Below are positions 53,638 to 61,838 of a DNA stretch of 64,000 nucleotides, piece after piece (within the stretch, counting starts at the first letter, position 1; the number at the start of each line of letters is the position of its first letter). A program made the translations under genes and the position numbers. Source of the DNA: REEB95 sp963810055 (GTDB lineage: Bacteria > Pseudomonadota > Alphaproteobacteria > ATCC43930 > CGMCC-115725); NCBI GenBank assembly GCA_963810055.1, contig CAWEME010000012.1, positions 383,809 to 447,808 of the forward strand, written 5' to 3'. The notes under the pieces were generated by a model, which was not told where the DNA came from, did no database searches, and saw only the letters and a list, made by a program, of their open reading frames with translations.

Positions 53638-54509
53638 GCGCCCGTGCCGCATCGCAAGGGAAAGCGCCTGAAGTGATCAAGGCATTTCATCCGTTGAGAA
53701 ACGCCGCCGCCGCGCGGGAGATCGCGCTGATCCTGGGCCGCTATCGCGGGCTTCTGATCGAGATGACCAGACGGGAAATCTCCGAGCAGTATGCAGGCCA
53801 GGCCTTCGGCGCCGTGTGGGCCATCGTGCATCCGTTGTTCATGATGGCGCTGTTCATTTTCATTTTCGGCACCGTGTTCAAGGTCCGGATCGAAAGCAGC
53901 GTAGAGCTGCCGCGGGATTACACCACATATCTTCTCTCCGGATTGGTGCCTTGGCTGTCGGTACAGGCCGCGCTGACAAAAAGCTGCAACGCCTTCACTG
54001 GCCACGCCAACCTGGTAAAGCAGGTGGTCTTCCCGATCGAAATCCTGCCGGCCAAGATGGTGCTGTCGAGCTTCTTCCCGCTGCTCGTCGGCCTGCTGGT
54101 GGTGACGGTCTACGGGCTGGCTGTCGCGGGTCCGCCGCCGCTCATTTATCTTCTGCTGCCGGCGGTCCTGTTGATCCATTTTCTGGGCATGATGGGGATC
54201 GCCCTCATCCTCGCCACCGTGTCGGCGTTCCTGCGCGACACTAAGGATTTCATCCAGTTGTTCTCGCTGGCCGGGGCTTATGTCGTTCCGGTCTTTTACC
54301 TTCCGGCCTGGGTTCCGCCGCTGTTCCGGCCTCTGCTCTATCTCAACCCGTTCAGCTACCTGATCTGGATATACCAGGACGTCCTCTATTTCGGCCAGAT
54401 TGTTCATCCCTGGGCCTGGGTTGTATCCTCGGTCGGCAGCCTGTTGCTGTTCGGCGCGGGCTACCGCCTGTTCCGGTACATCAAGCCCAATCTCGGGAAC
54501 GTGCTGTGA
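53634..54509 (+). CDS. wzm: Wzm-like polysaccharide ABC exporter permease
   Basis: ABC-2 type permease of 291 residues with six helices, containing 'MTRREISEQYAGQAFGAVWAI' (shown in part of the cytoplasmic coupling helix) and 'HANLVKQVVFPIEILP', typical of TagG/Wzm proteins. With the downstream ATPase it flips the lipid-linked glycan across the inner membrane. The GTG start overlaps asnB; the end overlaps wzt by GTGA. Confidence 0.92.
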   Translation: MSARAASQGKAPEVIKAFHPLRNAAAAREIALILGRYRGLLIEMTRREISEQYAGQAFGAVWAIVHPLFMMALFIFIFGTVFKVRIESSVELPRDYTTYLLSGLVPWLSVQAALTKSCNAFTGHANLVKQVVFPIEILPAKMVLSSFFPLLVGLLVVTVYGLAVAGPPPLIYLLLPAVLLIHFLGMMGIALILATVSAFLRDTKDFIQLFSLAGAYVVPVFYLPAWVPPLFRPLLYLNPFSYLIWIYQDVLYFGQIVHPWAWVVSSVGSLLLFGAGYRLFRYIKPNLGNVL

Positions 54510-55900
54510 CGAACAGTTTGCGCTCGCCGCATCCGGCCACCCCGAAGCTTCCCCCGTCCTCCCCGCCGGCGGAGGCCGAAGCGGCGGTGCGCGTGCGCAA
54601 CCTCACTAAGATCTATCGCCTCTATCCGTCGCCCGGCGCCCTGGTGAGCGAGCTGGTGACGGGTCGGATTCGTCACCGGGAGGTCAAGGCGCTCGACGAC
54701 GTTGGTTTCACCCTGGAGCGCGGCAAGGTGATGGGCGTCATCGGCCCCAACGGCTCCGGTAAGAGCACGCTGTTGAAGATTCTGGCCGGCACCCTCAACA
54801 AGACCGCGGGCGAGGTCGAGATCAAGGGCAAAATCGCGTCGATCCTGGAACTGGGGACGGGGTTCCACCCCGAGCTGACCGGGCGCGTCAACATCGTCAT
54901 GGGCGGGATGTGCCTCGGCATGTCAAGGGAGGAAGCCCAGGCGAAGATTCCCTCCATCATCGCCTTCAGCGAGCTGGAGCGGGTGATCGACCAGCCGTTC
55001 AAGACCTATTCCAGCGGCATGCAGGCCAGGCTGACTTTTTCGACCGCCATTTCGGTCGAGCCCGACATCTTCATCATCGACGAGGCCCTGGCCGCGGGCG
55101 ACAACTATTTCGTCGCGAAGTGCATGCGGAAAATCCGCGTGATCTGCAAGTCCGGCGCGACGGTGCTGTTCGTTTCCCACTCCTTGTCGCTGGTGTCGGA
55201 ACTGTGCAAGACGGCGCTGTGGCTGGAGGAAGGCCGGATGCGGGAGATCGGCCCCGCGCGGCTGGTCGCCAAGGCCTATGAGAAATCGGTCTGGGACATC
55301 GTCGAAGCTCAAAACCGCGAGACCAACGCCGAACGGCGCGGCCTGATTTCCGGCCTCCCCGAGGCCTTCCGCGCGCCCGAGGACGAAAGCGTGGGGGTGA
55401 AGGCCCCGGTCTATGTCCTGGGGAACGACCGGTTGAAAATCGCCCGCGTCCGGCTGCTGGACGCGGAGGGGGAAGAGAACTACACGCTGACCGTCGGCGA
55501 TCCCTTCCGCCTGCGGGTCGATTGGGAAGGCGAAAGCGGAACGGATCAGGTCTGTGTCGGCCTGCGCATCGACGGTCCCCGGCTGAACGGCGTGTGCGGC
55601 TATAAATCCTGGGAAGACCGAGTATTCGTCAACGGCGGCAAAAAACTGTCCGGAAAAGGCAGCTTCGAGCTTCGAATCAACTCCCTCGAGCTGGGCATGG
55701 GGCAGTACACGATCAGCCTAAGCCTCCACAAATTCGACATTCCCAAATCCCCCGAATCCTTTCTGGCCTATTGCGACGACGTCATCCGCTTCGCGGTCAA
55801 GCGGGAGAAGCTGCATCCCTTCACCTGTGTCTATGAGCCGCAAGTGCGGCTGGTCGAGGATGACAATATGACTTCGAGGCGCGGGCACTATAAGCCCTGA
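54506..55900 (+). CDS. wzt: Wzt-like polysaccharide ABC exporter ATPase with C-terminal glycan-binding domain
   Basis: ATPase domain at about residues 28-270: Walker A 'GPNGSGKST' from residue 80, signature 'YSSGMQARL', Walker B 'DIFIIDEALAAGD'. A beta-sandwich Wzt_C-type domain follows (about 295-450), which in O-antigen exporters recognises the modified non-reducing end of the chain. Its presence implies that chain length is set by a terminal modification, consistent with the methyltransferases downstream. The N-terminal 25 residues are Pro-rich. Confidence 0.92.
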   Translation: MTNSLRSPHPATPKLPPSSPPAEAEAAVRVRNLTKIYRLYPSPGALVSELVTGRIRHREVKALDDVGFTLERGKVMGVIGPNGSGKSTLLKILAGTLNKTAGEVEIKGKIASILELGTGFHPELTGRVNIVMGGMCLGMSREEAQAKIPSIIAFSELERVIDQPFKTYSSGMQARLTFSTAISVEPDIFIIDEALAAGDNYFVAKCMRKIRVICKSGATVLFVSHSLSLVSELCKTALWLEEGRMREIGPARLVAKAYEKSVWDIVEAQNRETNAERRGLISGLPEAFRAPEDESVGVKAPVYVLGNDRLKIARVRLLDAEGEENYTLTVGDPFRLRVDWEGESGTDQVCVGLRIDGPRLNGVCGYKSWEDRVFVNGGKKLSGKGSFELRINSLELGMGQYTISLSLHKFDIPKSPESFLAYCDDVIRFAVKREKLHPFTCVYEPQVRLVEDDNMTSRRGHYKP

Positions 55901-55908
55901 CGGATGCG

Positions 55909-57066
55909 ATGAAGGCGGTTTCCTTTCGACAGATCGACGAAGCCGCCTGGGACGCCGTTTGCGACACATCGTCCCAGGCCTGGCTGTTCCACCGGCGCCG
56001 CTGGGTCGGCATCGAGGAAGAATTCTTCGTGCGCGGCAACCATTCCTTCGCCCTGGTCGAGGCCGGGCGGGTGGTGGGCGTTCATCCGCTCTATGTCAGC
56101 GATGCCGCGACCGGCGCCGCCGATGAAACGCTGCTCCACGGCGGCATTCACCGCCACACCGGGCTCGCGCTGCGCGACGATCTTTCTGTCCCGTTGGTCG
56201 AAGCCGCCCGCTCGGCGGCTTTGCGGCGGGTATTGGCGATTGCGGCCGAAACCGGCGCGCAACGGATCCAGCTCAACGCCCACAACCTGGCTCCGGCCAA
56301 TCTGGGCGCGGCGCGCGCGGAAACCCCGTACTGGGCAAGCGCGCCCGGATTCCAGCTCGGATTGCTGTTTGGCCCGCTCGGCATGACGCCGCGGCCCTTT
56401 GCCTCGACCTATTGCGCCGATCAGATCGTTGATCTTTCTCCGGCTGAAAACGATATTTTCGCGCGCTTCGAAAAGAAAAGTTGTCGCAGCGCAATACACA
56501 AGGCGGAGAAGGCGGGCTTCAAGCTCGAGCCCGCGGAGAATGCCCATCATGTCGCCCGGTACTACAAGCTTGCCACGCTGTCGGCGGCGCGGACCGGCGA
56601 AGCGCTGGCGCCCCGGGCCTATTACGAGCGGCTGTGGAGCGACTTCGCCGCGGCGGGACGATGCCGGATCTACTTCGCCTGCCACGGCGGCGAGGACGCC
56701 GCGGCGCTGATCCTGCTATACGATAAAGGCGCGGCGAGCTATCTGGCGGGATGCTCCCACCCCGATCACCTGCCGAATCGCGTCAACGACTGGATCCACT
56801 GGCAGGCCATGCGGCGGCTGAAAAGCGAAGGCGCCGTCCATTACCGGTTCGGGCCGATCTTCCCCGAATTGCCCCGGGATTGGCCGGTCGCCCAAGTCAG
56901 CCGTTTCAAGGGCAAGTGGGGCGCGCGCGCCTATCCGATCATCCAGGGCAGCCTGTTCATCGACGCCGCCCATTATGCCGGGCCGGCGGAGATTCCTTCC
57001 GCGCCGGAACCCCGGCGGCCGGGCATGGCGGCGCGGCTTCGGGCGCGCGTGGGAAAATCGAAATGA
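55909..57066 (+). CDS. FemAB/GNAT-like acyltransferase
   Basis: Protein of 385 residues built from two GNAT-like halves, as in FemAB-type and Acetyltransf_6 proteins. Key blocks: 'WLFHRRRWVGIEEEFF', 'FEKKSCRSAIHKAEKAG', 'IYFACHGGEDAAALILLYDK', 'RVNDWIHWQAMRRLKSEG', 'VSRFKGKWG'. Family members transfer acyl or aminoacyl groups to amines of peptidoglycan or exopolysaccharide. It is 9 bases after wzt and overlaps the deacetylase gene (ATGA). Donor and acceptor unknown. Confidence 0.8.
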   Translation: MKAVSFRQIDEAAWDAVCDTSSQAWLFHRRRWVGIEEEFFVRGNHSFALVEAGRVVGVHPLYVSDAATGAADETLLHGGIHRHTGLALRDDLSVPLVEAARSAALRRVLAIAAETGAQRIQLNAHNLAPANLGAARAETPYWASAPGFQLGLLFGPLGMTPRPFASTYCADQIVDLSPAENDIFARFEKKSCRSAIHKAEKAGFKLEPAENAHHVARYYKLATLSAARTGEALAPRAYYERLWSDFAAAGRCRIYFACHGGEDAAALILLYDKGAASYLAGCSHPDHLPNRVNDWIHWQAMRRLKSEGAVHYRFGPIFPELPRDWPVAQVSRFKGKWGARAYPIIQGSLFIDAAHYAGPAEIPSAPEPRRPGMAARLRARVGKSK

Positions 57067-58451
57067 CCGCCGCCCTGCCCGACCGCGAGGTCATTCTTCA
57101 TCATTTGCGTCTCTTCGGCGTGGCCGACGCGCCGGAGCTGCTCATCCGTCCGGACGCGGCGGCCTTGGAGGCGGCGCTGGCGCAAACGCATGGCGCCGTG
57201 ATCGCCGTCCAGCCCGAAGTGGCGGCCTGCGCGCGGCTGGGCCTCGCCCTCCGGACCGGCGATCGGACGCCCGAACTTCACCGTTATCAACTGGACGGAT
57301 CGGTTTCGTGGAGCCGGCTGCGCAGCCTGCATCAAGCGGCGGCCTATGACGGAAACGGCATTCCGGTGGTTAGCGCCGCCGATGGCCGAGCGAGCTGGAT
57401 GTGGCTGCCCGGTGCCGGGCGGGGGGTCCTAGTCCTCGGCACCGATCTGGCCGGCGACCTGGTGCGCTACCGCCAAGGGGATCCGGCCCAGTTAGGCAAC
57501 CGGCCGGCGGAACAGTGGGGCTTCGCGTCCGAGCGCCCGAATTATCTCTTTGCCGCCCAGCACCAAGGGGAAGCTCCCGAGGTCAGGCATGCCGATCATT
57601 GGGCCATGGCCTTGGCGGCCGCGCTTGAGCGGCTGGCCGGATTCCGCCGCGCTCCCATCCTGCCCGGCGGCGCGCCCGGCGCGGTCGTGCTGACCGGCGA
57701 CGACGATCAGGCCTATCTGGAAAAATACGCCGAACAGCAGACCTTGCTCGGCCGCGCGCCGATCACCTATTTCCTCCACCCGCAAACCCGCCATAGCCGC
57801 GCCACGCTGCGCCGCCTGACCAGGGACGGCCACGTCGATCTCGGCTTGCACCCCGACGCGCTCGACGCCCCGGGCCGCTACAGCGAGCTGTTTCGCGCCC
57901 AAGCGTCATGGTTCAAGGACGTTGTCGGCCATGACGCCATGTCGGTGCGCAATCATGGCTTCCTTAACGACGGCTATTGGGGGCATCTCGTCCCCTGGCT
58001 CGATGGGGGAATCGCCATCAGCGCCAACATCCCCGGCCTGGATGGCGAAGCGGTCAACGGCTCGCTGCTACCCGCGCGCGTGGCGATGAACGGCGCGCTG
58101 ACGCCCCACTGGTCGGTCTTGACCGCGTTCGGCGACGGCATGGTTCCCATCCTCGGGATCGCGGCCGAAGAGGCCGGCCGGCGGATCCGCGCCTATGCCG
58201 GGGCGGTGCGGCAAAGCGGCTTGCCGGGCGTGCTGGTGTTCAACCTGCACCCCCAGAACGTAACCGAGATGGCGCCGCTGCACCGGGCCGTGCTCGACGT
58301 GATCCAGGGCGGATTTCTGTCCTGGTCGATCCATGATTGCCTAGACTGGTTTTCCGGGCGCGATGGAACAGCGTGCCTTTCGACACGCAGGCCGGTATCG
58401 TCCCGGTGGAAGGTTTGGACCCGGTCGCGCGCGGCCCTCGGCGGTCCGTGA
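57063..58451 (+). CDS. polysaccharide-deacetylase-like protein with atypical metal motif
   Basis: Protein of 462 residues. The N-terminal 200 residues show no clear domain. The second half resembles a NodB-like barrel: strand and acidic turn 'AVVLTGDDDQAYLEKY', 'LGLHPDALDAPGRYSEL', 'SVRNHGFLNDGYW', 'GVLVFNLHPQNVTEM'. The second motif reads HPDALD instead of the HxxxH of classical deacetylases, so metal binding may differ. The last 25 residues are basic and may be a 3' extension. Translationally coupled to the FemAB-like gene, which would need a free amine. Confidence 0.72.
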   Translation: MTAALPDREVILHHLRLFGVADAPELLIRPDAAALEAALAQTHGAVIAVQPEVAACARLGLALRTGDRTPELHRYQLDGSVSWSRLRSLHQAAAYDGNGIPVVSAADGRASWMWLPGAGRGVLVLGTDLAGDLVRYRQGDPAQLGNRPAEQWGFASERPNYLFAAQHQGEAPEVRHADHWAMALAAALERLAGFRRAPILPGGAPGAVVLTGDDDQAYLEKYAEQQTLLGRAPITYFLHPQTRHSRATLRRLTRDGHVDLGLHPDALDAPGRYSELFRAQASWFKDVVGHDAMSVRNHGFLNDGYWGHLVPWLDGGIAISANIPGLDGEAVNGSLLPARVAMNGALTPHWSVLTAFGDGMVPILGIAAEEAGRRIRAYAGAVRQSGLPGVLVFNLHPQNVTEMAPLHRAVLDVIQGGFLSWSIHDCLDWFSGRDGTACLSTRRPVSSRWKVWTRSRAALGGP

Positions 58452-58468
58452 CGGAAAAGCAAATCCCG

Positions 58469-59554
58469 ATGACGAAACCCTTGTCGGTCCTGGTAACCGG
58501 AATTGGCGGTGGCGGCCACGGCGAGCAAATCCTGAAGGCGCTCCGGCTCGCCGGGACGCCTTACCGGATCACCGGCACGGATACCGATCCGTTGAGCGCC
58601 AACCGGCCTCTGGTCGACGATTTCGCGGTCGTGCCGCCGGCTGGTCATCCCGAATATCTTGAGACGATCCTCGAACTCGCCCGCGCGCACGAGGCGCTCG
58701 CCGTGTTCCACGGCTCGGAGGCGGAGATGATGGTTTTAAGCCGGGCGCGCGACCGGCTCGAGGCCGCTGGCTTCTACGTTCCGGTCAACCCGCTTGAGAC
58801 GATGGAAATTTGCCAGGACAAGGTCCGGCTGGCCAGATACCTGTCCGAGCATGGCTTCGCCGTGCCACGCTTCCGCGAGGTGCAGAATATCGCCGACATC
58901 GCCGATTTCGACGTCTTTCCGGCGATCGTCAAGCCGTCAATCGGTGGCGGCGGTTCAGCGAACGTGCTGATCGCGCAAAGCCGCACCGAGCTGGAGACGT
59001 TCTGCGCATATCTGCTGAAGCTTTATCCGCGTTTCCTGGTTCAGGAATATGTCGGCACGCCGGAGAATGAGTTCACCGTCGGCGTGCTGTTCGGCCGCGA
59101 CGGGGTCCTGATCAACTCAATCGGCATCCGCCGGATCATCTCGAACGCGTTGAGCTTGCGCACGCGCGTTCCGAACATCTCGGGCCGGGCCGGGCTCGGG
59201 CCGACCCTCGTAGTCTCGAGCGGCATCTCGCAAGGTGAGGTCGGCCGCTGGCCGGAGGTGACGGCGCAATGCGAGCGGATCGCCGCTGTCCTCCGGCCGC
59301 AGGCGCCGGTCAACATCCAATGCCGGCTGGTCGATGGCGTCGTGATCCCCTTCGAGATAAATCCGCGTTTCTCGGGGACCACGTCGTTGCGCGCGCTTGC
59401 CGGCTACAACGAGCCGGACGTCCTGTTCCGCCGCGACGTGCTGGGAGAGAAAATCGAGGATCATTTCGCCTATCGCGAGATCACCGTGATGCGAGGGTTG
59501 CAGGAGACGGTGATCGACGCGCAAGTCGCCCCTGCAAGTTCACTGATGGGTTGA
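58469..59554 (+). CDS. ATP-grasp ligase (CarB/PylC-like)
   Basis: Protein of 361 residues: pre-ATP-grasp domain 'VLVTGIGGGGHGEQILKAL', ATP-grasp lobes 'PAIVKPSIGGGGSANVLIA', 'FLVQEYVGTPENEFTVGVLF', and metal/phosphate residues in 'IPFEINPRFSGTTSL' (E-x-N). Such enzymes form amide or carbamoyl bonds through acyl phosphates. In this operon it may couple an amino acid or amine to a sugar carboxyl. The ATG follows the deacetylase stop by 17 bases. Confidence 0.85.
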   Translation: MTKPLSVLVTGIGGGGHGEQILKALRLAGTPYRITGTDTDPLSANRPLVDDFAVVPPAGHPEYLETILELARAHEALAVFHGSEAEMMVLSRARDRLEAAGFYVPVNPLETMEICQDKVRLARYLSEHGFAVPRFREVQNIADIADFDVFPAIVKPSIGGGGSANVLIAQSRTELETFCAYLLKLYPRFLVQEYVGTPENEFTVGVLFGRDGVLINSIGIRRIISNALSLRTRVPNISGRAGLGPTLVVSSGISQGEVGRWPEVTAQCERIAAVLRPQAPVNIQCRLVDGVVIPFEINPRFSGTTSLRALAGYNEPDVLFRRDVLGEKIEDHFAYREITVMRGLQETVIDAQVAPASSLMG

Positions 59555-59561
59555 GCGCTTC

Positions 59562-60752
59562 ATGACCAGATGCCCCGCATGTAGAAGCGAACGTATCGAG
59601 CCGGCCTATCCCGACTATGCCGGCACCTGCATCACTTCCGACATGATGGTGCTCAAGGACGCGCGCATCGAAAACGGCATGTGCCTGGGCTGCGGCCTGA
59701 TCTTCAACGGCGCCGGCACGCGCGGCTTCACCGAGAACTTCTACCGCAATTCCTACAGCCTGATGCTGCACGACGAGCGCGCCGCGCTCCAGAATTTCAG
59801 CACGGGCGCCGCCGTTTCCCAGGCCGAGCGCACCTACCAGATTTTACGCGAGTCGATTGACCTTCCGCTTAGCGGCCGCATCGTCGAGGCAGGAGCAGGG
59901 AAGGGCGAGTTCCTGGGTCATTTCGCCAAGGACCTGCCAGGCTGGCGAATGGCCGCGTTCGAGCCGAGCGCTGCCTACGACGTTCTTGTCAAGCGCCTAC
60001 CCGAGGTTGATGCCGCACGCGCGGACTACACGTCCTACCCGCTTGAACCCGAAAGTCTCGATCTGGTGGTAGCGCTCGGCGTTCTCGAACACGTCGAGAA
60101 TCCGCTCGAAGCGATGCGTTGGGCGGCGGGCGGCCTGAAGACCGGTGGTCATTTCTATCTTCGGGTGCCAAACTTCGCCAAAAATCCCAACGATCTTTTC
60201 TGCGTCGATCATTTGTCGAAGCTGACGGTGCCCAGCCTCAAGTCGCTCGCAGCCGCGAGTGGGTTCGAGTCCGTGGCCGTGAAGGAATCCGGCGTTCCAG
60301 TCTTCATGGCACTGCGAAAGACCGGCGCGGCCGGAGGGACCCTCGTTTCGGCCGTGACGGAGAACCGTCCCATCCTGCAAAGCAACGTCGCGGTCGCGCG
60401 CGGCAGCATGGATGCGCTGATGGCCGCGCGCGGACGCGCGGCGGAGACCGGCACGCGGTTCGCCATATTCGGGCTCGGCTCTTCCGGACTTTTCTCGCCG
60501 TTTTATTGCCATTTCGCCGCCGATGAAATCGCCGCCTATGTCGACGAAAATCGGTCAATGTGGGGCAGCAGGATTCATGGCCGCCCGGTCGTCGGATTGG
60601 ACGGCATCGGGGCGCTCGGCATCAAACATATCGCCCTGGCGATCAGCCCGGCTTACTACGATCAAGTTATCGCGAAATTGAAGCCCCTTGGCATCGAGAT
60701 TTATGCCGGCGATTCCCAACCAGGAGCAATCCTCCGTGTTCACCATTCTTGA
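59562..60752 (+). CDS. zinc-finger SAM methyltransferase with C-terminal C-methyltransferase domain
   Basis: Protein of 396 residues with three parts seen in NDP-sugar C-methyltransferases. There is an N-terminal zinc site (C4, C7, C41, C44), a class I SAM domain ('IVEAGAGKGEFLGHFAKDLP', 'LDLVVALGVLEHVENP'), and a C-terminal Rossmann-like domain ('FAIFGLGSSGLFSPFYCHF', 'PVVGLDGIGALG'). It probably methylates a sugar precursor or chain end. 7 bases after the ATP-grasp gene. Confidence 0.85.
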   Translation: MTRCPACRSERIEPAYPDYAGTCITSDMMVLKDARIENGMCLGCGLIFNGAGTRGFTENFYRNSYSLMLHDERAALQNFSTGAAVSQAERTYQILRESIDLPLSGRIVEAGAGKGEFLGHFAKDLPGWRMAAFEPSAAYDVLVKRLPEVDAARADYTSYPLEPESLDLVVALGVLEHVENPLEAMRWAAGGLKTGGHFYLRVPNFAKNPNDLFCVDHLSKLTVPSLKSLAAASGFESVAVKESGVPVFMALRKTGAAGGTLVSAVTENRPILQSNVAVARGSMDALMAARGRAAETGTRFAIFGLGSSGLFSPFYCHFAADEIAAYVDENRSMWGSRIHGRPVVGLDGIGALGIKHIALAISPAYYDQVIAKLKPLGIEIYAGDSQPGAILRVHHS

Positions 60753-61755
60753 CGACGGCCGCGAGATTCCGTTCCCCACGCGCGACGGTGAACTCCGCCT
60801 GCCGTCCGGGCGCATCATCGTCGTCGAGAATGGCGTGACCGATTTCATGCCCAGAAAATTCTCGCAAACCGCGGCGCATTACGGCGAGCAGTGGGGGCCG
60901 TCAATCAATTATCCGGAATTCGCGCGCAATAATCCGGACGCCATGAAGATCACGCTGGGCAGGCAGCTGGGCTGGTACGATTTGTTTGACCGGATTCGCG
61001 AAGAATCCTGCCGCCATATAGTGACGGTCTACGACGCGGCATGCGGATTCGGCGCCATCGCGGACGCGCTGTTCCGCGATCCGGTTCCGGCGGGATTGCA
61101 ATACCTAGGCGCCGACATTCACGACGCACTAAAGGCAAACAAGAAACCCAAAGGCGTCGATCCCGAAAGGATACGGATTATACGATGGGACATATCCGAT
61201 CCGTTGCCCATCGCGCAAAAATTCGATTACGTCCTATGTCGAGCGGCGCTGCATCACACACCCGATCCTGCGCGCAGCTTTGCGGCACTCGTTCAATCTC
61301 TCAAGGTCGGCGGCACATTGGCCATCAGCACCTATGCTATAAAGGCGCGCGTGCGCGAAATCGTCGATGATGCTTTGAGAAACGATATCCACAAGATGCC
61401 CAACGCGCAGGCTCTCACGGTCATTAACGAGTTCACCCGGCTAGCTCGTGACATTCAAAAGACGGCGGCGAAAATTACCATCGAGAGCGATTTGAAATAT
61501 CTGGGTATTCCGAAAGGAAGCTACAATGTTCATGCCTTCATATATGATTTTCTCATGAAGAATTGGTACAATGAAAGCTTCGGCGAAAGGTATTCCGACG
61601 TGGTGAATTTCGATTGGTACCACCCTGCCTACGCATACCGCTATTCAATCGACGAATTGAAAGCATGGTTCAGAACGGCCGGACTGACTATTACAGGGGC
61701 CGCCTCGGTCACGGCACAGCATTATCTCGAAGGGGTTCTCTCGGACAGCCGTTAG
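60736..61755 (+). CDS. class I SAM-dependent methyltransferase
   Basis: Protein of about 339 residues with the SAM loop 'VYDAACGFGAIADALF', 'YLGADIHDAL' and 'FDYVLCRAALHHTPDPARSF'. The start is the GTG at 60736, which has AGGAG 9 bases upstream and lies within the previous gene's 3' end; a TTG at 60688 and an ATG at 60703 are possible but less well placed. The second half of the gene is noticeably richer in A and T than its neighbours, suggesting recent transfer. Substrate unknown. Confidence 0.82.
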   Translation: MFTILDDGREIPFPTRDGELRLPSGRIIVVENGVTDFMPRKFSQTAAHYGEQWGPSINYPEFARNNPDAMKITLGRQLGWYDLFDRIREESCRHIVTVYDAACGFGAIADALFRDPVPAGLQYLGADIHDALKANKKPKGVDPERIRIIRWDISDPLPIAQKFDYVLCRAALHHTPDPARSFAALVQSLKVGGTLAISTYAIKARVREIVDDALRNDIHKMPNAQALTVINEFTRLARDIQKTAAKITIESDLKYLGIPKGSYNVHAFIYDFLMKNWYNESFGERYSDVVNFDWYHPAYAYRYSIDELKAWFRTAGLTITGAASVTAQHYLEGVLSDSR

Positions 61756-61838
61756 ACGGCCGGGGTATAACGCGCTCCCTTCTTTTGAATCGGCGGCGTG
61801 ATTCTTTCGCAGGCTTTAACGATCGGTCTAGTTCGTGA

